From the NCBI GenBank assembly GCA_003554605.1, contig PWGU01000070.1, positions 1 to 45,015 of the forward strand: a stretch of 45,015 bases of DNA. The letters are read 5' to 3'. The stretch comes from Halorubrum sp. Lineage in GTDB: Archaea; Halobacteriota; Halobacteria; Halobacteriales; Haloferacaceae. Under the pieces are notes generated by a model. It made no database searches. It saw only the letters and a program-made list of their open reading frames with translations, and had not been told where the DNA came from. Shown here one piece after another: positions 36,487 to 45,015 of the stretch (positions are counted from its first letter, which is position 1; every line of letters begins with the position of its first letter). Made by a program: the position numbers and the translations under genes.

Positions 36487-38145
36487 ATGGATCCGGATCT
36501 CGACCGATTTACCTCACGTCGATCGACCGTCTATGGACCGCGTGGCGTCGTCGCGACGAGTCAACCGCTCGCGAGCGAGGCGGGCATCTCCGTCCTTCGC
36601 GAGGGCGGCAACGCCTTCGACGCCGCGGTGGCGACGGCCGCGGCGCTCAACGTGGTGGAGCCGACCTCGACGGGGCTCGGCGGCGACGTCTTCGCGCTCT
36701 ACCGGACCGCCGAGGGTGAGGTCGGCGCGATGCGTGCCTGCGGCGGCGCACCGGCGGAGGCGACGATCGAGAACGTCCGCGGGGCGCTCGAAGCCGCCGA
36801 GGATATCTCCTCGTACTACCCGGAGGACGGCGGCTACGCCGTCGATGAGAGCCAGGACGCCGGGATGCCCTTTTATGGGCCCCACACCGTCACGGTCCCG
36901 GGAACGGCCCGTGGGTGGGAGGCGACCGTCGAGGAGTTGGGCCGGCTCAGTCTCGGCGACGTGCTCCAGCCGGCGATCCGCTTCGCGACAGAGGGCTTCC
37001 CCGTCTCGGAGGTGATCGCCTCCCACTGGGCCGGCGCGGAGGAGCTGTTCACCGACGATCACGCCCGCGAGGCGTTCCTCGATGACGGAAAGGCACCCGG
37101 CGTCGGTGAGGTCGCCACCCTCCCGCGGCTCGGCGCGTCGATGCAGCTGATCGCCGAGGAAGGCGCGGACGCCGTCTATGAGGGCGAGATCGCCGACGCG
37201 ATCGTCGAGGAGGTGCGCTCGAAGGGCGGGTTCATGAGCCACGCGGATCTCGCCGACTTCGAAGTCGAGTGGCCCGAACCCGTCTCGACGACGTACAACG
37301 GCGCGGAGGTGTACGAACTGCCGCCGAACAACCAGGGGCTCATCGCGTTGGAGGCGCTCAACATCGCGAACGAGGTTGACGCGGGCGAACACCCGTACGA
37401 CTCCCCAGAGCGGGTACACGCCTTCGCTGAGGCGATGAAGCTCGCGTTCCACGACGGCCACCGGTACATCACGGACCCGGAGTTCGAGGAGCATCCGCCG
37501 CTCGGTTCAACCGAGTGGGCGAAAACGCGCGCCGCGGAGATCGGCGACCGGGCGAACCACGGCGTCACCTTCGGCGTCCCCGACGCGAACGCCGAGGACG
37601 CCGACACCGTCCTGCTCACCGTCGCCGACGACGAGGGCAACGTCGTCTCCTACATCAACTCCCGGTTCGCCGGCTTCGGCTCCGGGCTCGTCGCCGGCGA
37701 GACCGGCATCGCCCTCCAGAACCGGGGAGCGTCGTTCTCGCTCGACCCCGACCCCCCGAACCGGCTCGAACCCGGCAAGCGGCCGTTCCACACGCTGATC
37801 CCGGCCGTCGTCAAACTCGATGAGAACGACTGGGCGGCCTTCGGCGTCATGGGCGGCTATATGCAGCCACAGGGCCACGTGCAGGTCATCTCCAACCTCG
37901 TCGACTACGGGATGCCGTTACAGCGCGCGCTGGATGAGCCACGGTGGCGCTACCGGGAGGGTGGCGAGTTGGCGGTCGAGCCCCACTTCGACTCGGCCGT
38001 CGCCGCCCGCCTCGTGCGGAAGGGTCACGAGGTCGCCATGCTCTCGCCGGTCATGTTCGGCGGCGCACAGATCGCGCGTAACAACGACGGCGTCCTCTCG
38101 GCGGCGACCGAACCCCGAAAGGACGGCAACGCGCAGGGGTACTGA
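36487..38145 (+). CDS. ggt: Gamma-glutamyltransferase family protein
   Basis: GVVATSQPLASEAGISVLREGGNAFDAAVATAAALNVVEPTSTGLGGDVFALY; ADTVLLTVADDEGNVVSYINS; GFGSGLVAGETGIALQNRG. Confidence 0.93.
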   Translation: MDPDLDRFTSRRSTVYGPRGVVATSQPLASEAGISVLREGGNAFDAAVATAAALNVVEPTSTGLGGDVFALYRTAEGEVGAMRACGGAPAEATIENVRGALEAAEDISSYYPEDGGYAVDESQDAGMPFYGPHTVTVPGTARGWEATVEELGRLSLGDVLQPAIRFATEGFPVSEVIASHWAGAEELFTDDHAREAFLDDGKAPGVGEVATLPRLGASMQLIAEEGADAVYEGEIADAIVEEVRSKGGFMSHADLADFEVEWPEPVSTTYNGAEVYELPPNNQGLIALEALNIANEVDAGEHPYDSPERVHAFAEAMKLAFHDGHRYITDPEFEEHPPLGSTEWAKTRAAEIGDRANHGVTFGVPDANAEDADTVLLTVADDEGNVVSYINSRFAGFGSGLVAGETGIALQNRGASFSLDPDPPNRLEPGKRPFHTLIPAVVKLDENDWAAFGVMGGYMQPQGHVQVISNLVDYGMPLQRALDEPRWRYREGGELAVEPHFDSAVAARLVRKGHEVAMLSPVMFGGAQIARNNDGVLSAATEPRKDGNAQGY

Positions 38146-38292
38146 AGCAAGTGCGTCGCGATCGGCGGTGACTACGGGCGGTTGGGGGGCCACCGCTCCC
38201 GACGGTTTATACATCCGAGACGCAAACGTTCACCGAACGAGACAGATGACCGGGCACCATGACCACCAACACACATTGGGGAGGCCGCCCGC

Positions 38293-39345
38293 ATGAAGCG
38301 GTTCCTCAGGTACGTCCTCTATCGGGAGCTCTACCGCTGGATCCGTAACGTAGGCAAAGACAGCGGGGGTTCCTCTTCGGGCCGAACACAGGCCACACAG
38401 CCCCGGTCAAACCGGCGTAGCGCCTCGACCCAGCCGATCGAGGAGGGACCGATCGAGGGGCTCGACGAGTTGAAATCCGTCCTCCAGCGGATGGATCCAT
38501 ACGACTTTGAGCACTTCATCGCGGCGCTCTGGGAGCGGATGGGATGGGAGACGAGCGTCTCATCCGAGAGCGCCGATGAAGGCGTCGACGTCACGGCCAG
38601 AAAGGAGTCACCGTATCCGCAGACGCTGCTCATCCAGGCGAAGCGGTACGGGCCGAACACGACCGTCGGATCGCCGGACATCCAGCAGTACGCAAGCTTG
38701 AGACACCAGTATAACGGGGTCGACAAGGTCCTCGTCGTCACCACCAACGAGTTCACCGGACAGGCGAAGGACCTCGCCGACCGGCTCAACGTGAAGCTCA
38801 TCGACGGCGACACCCTCGCGCGACTGATCGTCGACCGGGAGGCGCTCGATCTCGTGGCCGAGTTCCTCGATTTCGTGGAGACCATCGAGGAGCACGAACG
38901 CGAGGACGATCCCGCGGTGGATGGAGACGAGTATGCCGGACACGAGCCCGAACACGCCGAAGAGCCCGCCGATCGACCCACCGAGAGCACGCCCACGAAG
39001 GACCCCCAACAGCGACAGGGCCCGCCCCCGTCGACGATCCCGCAGCGGGCCGTGTTGCTCGCGATCCCGGGCTGGCTGGTCGCGTTCTTCGGCGTGACCG
39101 CCATTCCGGAGACGATCTGGGGGCTGCTCTTTTTCGGCGTCTGGTTCGGGCTCCCGATCGCGATCTTCCTCGACGCGAGACGCGTCCGCGAGCACGCCGA
39201 CTGGCCGAAGCGCACGTGGGTGTACGTGCTCACGTCGTTCGTCTGGCTGCTCGCGATCGTCCCGGCCGCGGTGTATCTCTGGCGACGGCGATCGATAGGC
39301 GAGGAGGCGAAAAGCCGCGGCGACCCCGGTGGTACATCCGTATGA
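38293..39345 (+). CDS. Mrr-like PD-(D/E)XK nuclease with C-terminal TM helices
   Basis: DFEHFIAALWERMGWETSVSSESADEGVDVTARKESPYPQTLLIQAKRYGPNTTVGSPDIQQYASL; C-terminal hydrophobic segments (VLLAIPGWLVAFFGVTAI, IWGLLFFGVWFGLPIAIFL, WVYVLTSFVWLLAIVPAAVYLW). Confidence 0.88.
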   Translation: MKRFLRYVLYRELYRWIRNVGKDSGGSSSGRTQATQPRSNRRSASTQPIEEGPIEGLDELKSVLQRMDPYDFEHFIAALWERMGWETSVSSESADEGVDVTARKESPYPQTLLIQAKRYGPNTTVGSPDIQQYASLRHQYNGVDKVLVVTTNEFTGQAKDLADRLNVKLIDGDTLARLIVDREALDLVAEFLDFVETIEEHEREDDPAVDGDEYAGHEPEHAEEPADRPTESTPTKDPQQRQGPPPSTIPQRAVLLAIPGWLVAFFGVTAIPETIWGLLFFGVWFGLPIAIFLDARRVREHADWPKRTWVYVLTSFVWLLAIVPAAVYLWRRRSIGEEAKSRGDPGGTSV

Positions 39346-40217
39346 GCATGCCCGAGGGGACGGGATCGGTCGCGGTCGTGACCGGCGGCACGAGCGGGAT
39401 CGGCCGACTCCTCGCACGGGACCTCGCCGCGGACGGCATGACCGTCGCCGTCGTGGGCCGCTCGGAGACACGCGGGGCGGCGCTCGTCTCGGATACAGAG
39501 GGGCTGGAGGGCGCGATCCGATTTCACCGGACGGATCTCTCGACGAGGAATGCCGTCCGGTCGCTCGCCCGGGAGCTACTGACGACCTACGACCGGATCG
39601 ACGTGCTCGTCCACAACGCCGGCTGCTCCTCGAGTCGGCGTGTCGAAACCGAGGACGGATTCGAGTTGACCCTCGCGGTCAACCACCTCGCGCCGTATCT
39701 GTTGACCCACGAGCTCCTCGACCGCCTCGTCGCCTCCGCGCCCGCACGGATCGTCGTCACCGCCTCAGGGATCCACACCCGCGCGAGCCTCGAGTTCGAC
39801 GACCTCGGCTGTGAACGCGAGTACGACGCCCTCGACGCGTACGCCCGGTCGAAGCTCGCGAACATCGCGTTCACCGTGGAACTCGCTGACCGCCTCCCGA
39901 CGGAGTCGGGGGTGACGGCGAACTGCGTCCATCCCGGCTTTATCCCGTCGACGAACCTCTTTCGTGATTCCTCGCTCCGAACACGGCTGTTGATCCGGGC
40001 GGCGGCGCTCGTTCCCGGTGTCGGAACGACCGAACGGGAGGGTGCGGAGCGGCTCCGTTCGCTCGTCATGGATCCGATGTATGGCGATCGGACCGGCGAA
40101 TACGTGACCGGGGACGGTCCAACCGCGCCCTCCGCGGAGGCGACCGACCCGGCCGTCAGGGAAATGCTCTGGAACGTGAGCGCGGACCTCGTCGGCGTCG
40201 ATCCAGACTGGCCATAA
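39342..40217 (+). CDS. Short-chain dehydrogenase/reductase, retinol dehydrogenase 11-14-like pattern
   Basis: VVTGGTSGIGRLLARDLAADGMTVAVVGRS; LVHNAGCSSSRRVETEDGFELTLAVNHLAPYLLTHELLDRLVASAPARIVVTASGIH; YARSKLANIAFTVELADRL; overlaps upstream stop by 4 nt. Confidence 0.9.
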   Translation: MSMPEGTGSVAVVTGGTSGIGRLLARDLAADGMTVAVVGRSETRGAALVSDTEGLEGAIRFHRTDLSTRNAVRSLARELLTTYDRIDVLVHNAGCSSSRRVETEDGFELTLAVNHLAPYLLTHELLDRLVASAPARIVVTASGIHTRASLEFDDLGCEREYDALDAYARSKLANIAFTVELADRLPTESGVTANCVHPGFIPSTNLFRDSSLRTRLLIRAAALVPGVGTTEREGAERLRSLVMDPMYGDRTGEYVTGDGPTAPSAEATDPAVREMLWNVSADLVGVDPDWP

Positions 40218-40283
40218 CGGTCGACCGCGGATGGGCTGGAGGCTGGAGCGGGTTATACGCAAGCCGTCGAGATTGACGCCGGC

Positions 40284-41711
40284 TTACGCCATCGACCGCC
40301 CGGGATCCACCGGCCCGTAGAACTGCCCGTGGAACCCGTACGGGAGCCGGTGGGGAAGCGTCGCCCGGCCGCGTTCGCTGAGCGTCTCGGCGTCGAGACA
40401 GCAGAGCACCGAGCGCTCCGCACGGGTGTCGATCCCGAGCGAGAGCAACACCCCATCATCCTCGGCCGACCGCGACGGTGCGGGAACGAAAAGCGGCTCG
40501 CCCGGGTGCAGATGTGGGTCGGCCCATTCGATGGCCGTCGGGCCGGTCACGTCAACCTTGGCGATCCCGGTCGGGAGGCTACCACGGTCGGTTGCCGCCA
40601 GGTAGGCGTACCGATACGGGCGTCCGTTGGACGCGCCGTAGTTGATCGTCGGGAACTCCACCGGGCCGCGACGAAGGAGTTCGCGGCCGGCATCGCCGCC
40701 ATCGAGCGGGAGGGTAAATCGGATGAAATCACCTTGTGGGAGATCAGGGGATTCACTCCGGAGGTTTTCGATCGAGAGGCCCGAAACGGCCGTGTCGTCC
40801 TCGAAGACGACGGCATCGAGCAGGACCGCCCCGTCGCGCTCGAAGGCGTTCGCGATGTGATAGATGAAGAACGGGTCGTCGTGGACGACCGCCACGCGCT
40901 CGCCGGTCCCGCGGTCGAGGAGATGAAATCGCGGCGGGGCGTCCCGTGGACCGAACGCATCGAGGAAGGTCACACCGAACGGCAGCCGAAGCCCGAGGGC
41001 GCGGAAGTCGACGCCGAAGGGTGGCTCCGGGACGACGACGAATCGCTCCGTCAACGCGAACGAATGCAGATACGGCGGGTGGGAATCGAAGACGAGCCGC
41101 GTCAACGGCGTCGGTTCCCCACCGGGGTCGCGACGGAAGAGGGTGTAGGTGCTCTCGGCACCGAATCGGGCGGCGAGCCCCCACTGCACCCCGTCATCGA
41201 CGTGGGTGTGTCCAAGCGTGACGGTGGCGTCGAGCCCTGCGGTGAGGTCACGGCGACCGGTCGTTTCCAACGTCTCCGGATCGATTTGAATTCCGATCGG
41301 GCTCTCGGTGACGGCGTAGAGGTCGCCGTCGAGCTCGACGACGCCGATCGATGGGTTGTCCTGAAACGCGCCGGTCGCCGCACGGTACAGACGGGCCGGC
41401 GGCGAGGCGTCCGCCGGCGTGCCGGGAAGCGATCGGCGGATTCGACCCTCCTCGCGGGCGACGCGGAAGTCCTTGCTTCCGACGAATCGGTTGGTGTACC
41501 GGATCGAACCGTCCGAAAATCGGAAGCCACGGAGCATCGCGAGCGCGTCGAACCAGTGTTCGAGCGCCGTCCCCCCGACCTCGAACTGCCCGGGGCCGTT
41601 AACGATGAACGTCCCTTCAAGCCAGGACGGAAACGACCCCTCGACCGCGAGTTCGACGTCCCGCCGCTCCTCGGCCTGCGTCCGCAGCCCAAGCCGCCAT
41701 GACGGGTCCAT
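40284..41711 (-). CDS. Carotenoid oxygenase (RPE65/CCO family)
   Basis: All four His-ligand contexts recognisable: LGHTHVDDG, LHSFALTERFVVVPEPPFG, FFIYHIANAFERDG, LPYGFHGQFYGP. Confidence 0.9.
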   Translation of the reverse strand: MDPSWRLGLRTQAEERRDVELAVEGSFPSWLEGTFIVNGPGQFEVGGTALEHWFDALAMLRGFRFSDGSIRYTNRFVGSKDFRVAREEGRIRRSLPGTPADASPPARLYRAATGAFQDNPSIGVVELDGDLYAVTESPIGIQIDPETLETTGRRDLTAGLDATVTLGHTHVDDGVQWGLAARFGAESTYTLFRRDPGGEPTPLTRLVFDSHPPYLHSFALTERFVVVPEPPFGVDFRALGLRLPFGVTFLDAFGPRDAPPRFHLLDRGTGERVAVVHDDPFFIYHIANAFERDGAVLLDAVVFEDDTAVSGLSIENLRSESPDLPQGDFIRFTLPLDGGDAGRELLRRGPVEFPTINYGASNGRPYRYAYLAATDRGSLPTGIAKVDVTGPTAIEWADPHLHPGEPLFVPAPSRSAEDDGVLLSLGIDTRAERSVLCCLDAETLSERGRATLPHRLPYGFHGQFYGPVDPGRSMA

Positions 41712-41760
41712 AGCCCTCCTTAGGTCCGAAGGGGCTTACGTGCTTGTGCGGTCCATCCGG

Positions 41761-41803
41761 TCGCACCTCGCCTCCGATCGCGATCGCACCTCGCCTCCGA
41801 TCG
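41761..41803. repeat. Exact 20-bp direct repeat (TCGCACCTCGCCTCCGATCG x2, 23-bp period)
   Basis: 41761-41780 and 41784-41803. Confidence 0.8.
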
Positions 41804-41811
41804 GTTCCCGC

Positions 41812-44268
41812 TCAGGCGGGTGCGGTCCCGTTCGTGTACCGATCCCAGAGGAACAGCGCCGGCGGGAGCGCGACCACGGCGGCGACGAAGGAGTAGAAAA
41901 CGCTGATGGCGATCAGGAGGCCGAAGTCACCGAGGACGGGCGTGATGGCGAGCGCCAGCGCACCCGTCCCGAGCGAGGTCGTCATCATACTGCCCGCGAG
42001 CGCGCCGCCGGTGCCCGAAAGGGTCGTGCGGAGCGAGACGTACACGTCCTCGTTCCCGTCATACTCGTCGATGAACCGGGCCGTGATGTGGACCGAGTAG
42101 GCGATCCCAAGCCCGATGCCGATCGAGAGGATCGTCGCCGTCAGCGCGTTGAGCGGGAACCCGAGGTAGCGCATCGTTCCGACTAACATCGCGATGGCGA
42201 TCAGGATCGGGAAGACGTTCACCACCCCGAGCCATGGCCGACGTTCGAGTATCGCATACGAGATCACGAGGAAGACCCCGGAAAGCCCGAGCGCGAGGAG
42301 CAGTCCCTGAATGGCCGACTCGAAGATCAGGTCGCTGATGACGTCGAAGATGATGATCTCCCCCGTTGCGACCGCGCCGTACCGGAAGCTCTCGGCGTGT
42401 TCGGCCCCGTCGGCGGCAACCTCGCTCTGTGACGCGCTCGTTTCCACGGCATACTCGATCTGTGCGCCGCGGCGATCCTCGGTGAGGTACCGCTCGGCTT
42501 GGCCCCCGGCCTCGGAGGCGAGCAACTCGTCGTAGATCCGATCGAGGTTGCGGTCCGGGATCCCGTTGCCGCTGCGGTCGTTGCGGGCGACGAGCGCACC
42601 GAACTCCTCGTCGGCGTCCGCCTGCGACTGGATGATCGTCACGATACTCGTCGCGTCCGCTTGCCCCCCGGGTCCAACGGCGAGCGAACTCGGTGGGTCG
42701 TCATCGGGGGCGGCGAGCGCCTCCAAAGCGTGGTCCTGTTCGAACGGCCCCTCGACGAATATCGTGATCGATTCCTCCTGATTGGCCTCAAAGCGGGCGT
42801 CGAGCAGGTTGATCGTCGAGGTCACCGTGTACTCGCCGGGCGCGAACGGCTCGGGGATGTACCCCACGTACCACGCCTCCTCCTCGGGCGGGAGGAAGTC
42901 CTCGTTGTCGAAGGTGGTGTCGACGCCGGCCCCGTAGGCACCCAACCCGGCACCGGCGAGGAGCAGGACGACGACGAAGACGGCCGGGGCACGTCGTCCG
43001 ACGATCGCAAACGACCCGAGAAGTCGGCCGAGCAGCGATTCCTCGGAGGCGATCGGGGTCGAGCCGAACTCGGGAACGCCGTATCGCGTACGGAGCCGGT
43101 CCACCTCCAATTTCAGTGCCGGGAGGAAGACCCCGAATAACAGCAGCGTGAAGACGATCCCGATCGCTGAGGCGATACCGAGGTTACGGATCGGATCGAG
43201 TTCGGAGAAGACGTTCGCGCCGAAGCCGAAGACGGCCGTGACGGTGACGATGATGAACGCGATCACTAACTGATTCGCCGCGATCGTCATCGCGGGCTCC
43301 GGCTCGATCCCCTTCACCGTCTCCTCGCGATAGCGGTTGACGATGTGGATCCCGAAGTCGATCCCGACGGCCAACAACAGCACGGGGACGGCGATGAGCT
43401 GCTGATCGAAGGGGATCCCGGACAGCCCGAGGAACCCGAACGCCCAGACGAGCGTCAACATGAGCGTGAACAGCCCGAGCGCCATATCGATCGGGTCACG
43501 ATAGGCGAACGCAAGGAACCCGAACAAAAGCACCAACACGATGGGCATGACGATGGCGAGTGAATCGCCGATGATCGCACCGAACTCGTCGTTGATGATC
43601 CCCGCACCGAAGGCGCGGATATCGCTCGGCTCGTCGCTCGCGAAGTCGTCGATCGTCGTCTGAACGTCGGCCAGGTCGTCGCTGTCGAACCCCTGCGGGA
43701 CGTCGTGTGTGATGACCGTGATGGACGCCGACGCGGAGGCCTGATTCGGGTTGAAATCGTCCGAGAGGATCGCGGAGAACTGGGGGTTCTCGTTCGCCTG
43801 ACGGATCGCCGATCGAAGCTCCGAGTCGGTCGAACGCTCGATAGCGCGCCGCATCTCTGCCGGGCTCTGTGCGCTCGGATCGAGCGTCTGGGCGACGATC
43901 GTCGCGGGGCCGTTCGCGGAGTCATATCGGAGCTGGTCGCGGCTTTCGGTCCGCTCTAACACCCGCAGTATGCTCACCAGCTCACCCCTGGTCAACACGT
44001 CGTTCCCGACGTGGATCAGCTGGGTCGATTCCGAACTTGGCTCGAAGGGGTCATCGAACTCGGCGTTGATAGCATCCAGCGCCTCTTGTTCGGGCAGGTC
44101 ATCGGTAAATCCGCCGGTCGCGTCCGTCTCCGTCTCGATGGCGGACATCCCGCCGGCGAAGACGACGGTGACGAGCAGGAACGCGAGAATGACGGCCTTC
44201 GAGCGACCGACGATCGTCTCGTTGACCCGCCGCGTGAGCGCGTAGATCCGATCGTCGAGGCCCGTCAT
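41812..44268 (-). CDS. RND/MMPL family transporter
   Basis: 818 aa; two sets of TM segments flanking extracellular loops; VLLLAVGIDFGIHIVNRYREE and ATILSIGIGLGIAYSVHITARFIDEYD. Confidence 0.9.
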   Translation of the reverse strand: MTGLDDRIYALTRRVNETIVGRSKAVILAFLLVTVVFAGGMSAIETETDATGGFTDDLPEQEALDAINAEFDDPFEPSSESTQLIHVGNDVLTRGELVSILRVLERTESRDQLRYDSANGPATIVAQTLDPSAQSPAEMRRAIERSTDSELRSAIRQANENPQFSAILSDDFNPNQASASASITVITHDVPQGFDSDDLADVQTTIDDFASDEPSDIRAFGAGIINDEFGAIIGDSLAIVMPIVLVLLFGFLAFAYRDPIDMALGLFTLMLTLVWAFGFLGLSGIPFDQQLIAVPVLLLAVGIDFGIHIVNRYREETVKGIEPEPAMTIAANQLVIAFIIVTVTAVFGFGANVFSELDPIRNLGIASAIGIVFTLLLFGVFLPALKLEVDRLRTRYGVPEFGSTPIASEESLLGRLLGSFAIVGRRAPAVFVVVLLLAGAGLGAYGAGVDTTFDNEDFLPPEEEAWYVGYIPEPFAPGEYTVTSTINLLDARFEANQEESITIFVEGPFEQDHALEALAAPDDDPPSSLAVGPGGQADATSIVTIIQSQADADEEFGALVARNDRSGNGIPDRNLDRIYDELLASEAGGQAERYLTEDRRGAQIEYAVETSASQSEVAADGAEHAESFRYGAVATGEIIIFDVISDLIFESAIQGLLLALGLSGVFLVISYAILERRPWLGVVNVFPILIAIAMLVGTMRYLGFPLNALTATILSIGIGLGIAYSVHITARFIDEYDGNEDVYVSLRTTLSGTGGALAGSMMTTSLGTGALALAITPVLGDFGLLIAISVFYSFVAAVVALPPALFLWDRYTNGTAPA

Positions 44269-45015
44269 CTATCGTTCACGGTAGACGTAGTAGCCGCCGC
44301 CCGCGACCGCGACGATGACCAACGCGCCGATCACGAGGAGCCACGGGATACCGCCCTCGCTCTCAAGGATCGTGATCGCGACCCGTGTGGTGTCCGAGAG
44401 CTGGCTGTTACCCCGCTCGTCGTCATACCGGAAGTCGAACGAGACCGGGTAGGTCTTCGGGGTCGCACCCGACGCCGCCTCCAACTCGAAGGTCATCGTC
44501 GTCGACTCTCCGGGAGCGAGCTCCTCGACGAACGCCTCGTCGTCGTCGCTGTCGAGCGGGTCGTTCGTGAACAGTCGGCCCTCGACGTCCTCGACGGTCT
44601 GATCGAGGTTGTTCGTCACCTCGACGTCGACGAGTTTCGTCTCCCCGGCGGTGATCTCCCGATCGACCATCTCGACGATGAACTGATCGCGCTTCGGCTC
44701 GACCTCGAAGAGCAGTTCGACGTCCTCGTATGCACGGCGTTCGAGGTCGGCGTTTCGGTACTCAATGACCATGTCGGCGGCACGATCGATCGCCTCGGCC
44801 TCACCGCCGATCTCGATGGGGAGCCGGAACTCGCTCGACTCGCCGGGAGCGAGGGTCCCGACCGCGATGGCGTCCTCGATCGGGATCACGTTCGGGGAGT
44901 CCTCGGCGTATCTGACGATAACGTTACGGGCCTCAACCGGGCCCTCGTTGGTCACCGTTCCGATCAGGTCGCCGTCCTCGCCGACGCGGAGGTCGGACTC
45001 GACCGCATCGAGCGA
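44269..45015 (-). CDS. COG1361/CARDB-like S-layer-type domain protein with C-terminal TM (5' end beyond window)
   Basis: Ig-like repeat text (VTNEGPVEARNVIVRYAEDSP..., LAPGESSEFRLPIEIGGEAE, VTNNLDQTVEDVEGRLF); C-terminal TM VIGALVIVAVAGGGYYVYRER; frame stays open to the window edge. Confidence 0.8.
   Translation of the reverse strand, partial: SLDAVESDLRVGEDGDLIGTVTNEGPVEARNVIVRYAEDSPNVIPIEDAIAVGTLAPGESSEFRLPIEIGGEAEAIDRAADMVIEYRNADLERRAYEDVELLFEVEPKRDQFIVEMVDREITAGETKLVDVEVTNNLDQTVEDVEGRLFTNDPLDSDDDEAFVEELAPGESTTMTFELEAASGATPKTYPVSFDFRYDDERGNSQLSDTTRVAITILESEGGIPWLLVIGALVIVAVAGGGYYVYRER

Noticed and set aside
38293-39345. Complete restriction-modification system
   Set aside because: No methyltransferase or specificity subunit next to the Mrr-like gene
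40329-41702. 457-aa plus-strand ORF opposite the carotenoid oxygenase
   Set aside because: Shadow ORF; the minus-strand protein has all four CCO His motifs

Overview
This 45-kb window is a gene-dense, high-GC stretch of a haloarchaeal chromosome. The lineage is inferred from acidic proteins, archaeal TATA-type promoters, and NMD3, PDCD5 and Zfx-like genes. Left to right it carries: an NhaC antiporter; a long non-coding region; a complete phosphate uptake operon (pstSCAB, phoU, an AbrB-PhoU regulator and an LMW-PTPase/ArsC-like protein); two tandem CPA2 (KefB/TrkA-N) antiporters; a Zfx-like 7Fe ferredoxin; a MATE exporter; an etfBA-fixC(X) electron-transfer cluster; a wHTH-GNAT protein; a GAF histidine kinase; birA; an aldo/keto reductase; fumC; an AMP-forming acyl-CoA synthetase; an Fe-S XPD/DinG-type helicase; UPF0175, NMD3, PDCD5 and PP-loop genes; hisS; ggt; a membrane-anchored Mrr-like nuclease; an RDH-like SDR convergent with an RPE65-type carotenoid oxygenase; and an MMPL transporter with a partial CARDB/COG1361 protein. 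I saw no rRNA, tRNA, CRISPR array or intact transposon. The most interesting signals are non-coding: (i) an identical 29-bp element bracketing the pho operon, placed exactly 23 bp upstream of a TATA box in both copies; (ii) a GC-rich repeat family in opposite orientations, with conserved flanks and different but perfectly paired stems; (iii) two CTTATAA-N25-CTTATAA pairs bracketing one of those copies; (iv) small ORFs absent from the ORF track; and (v) a possible retinoid-metabolism pair. No database search was run, so family calls come from motif recognition.
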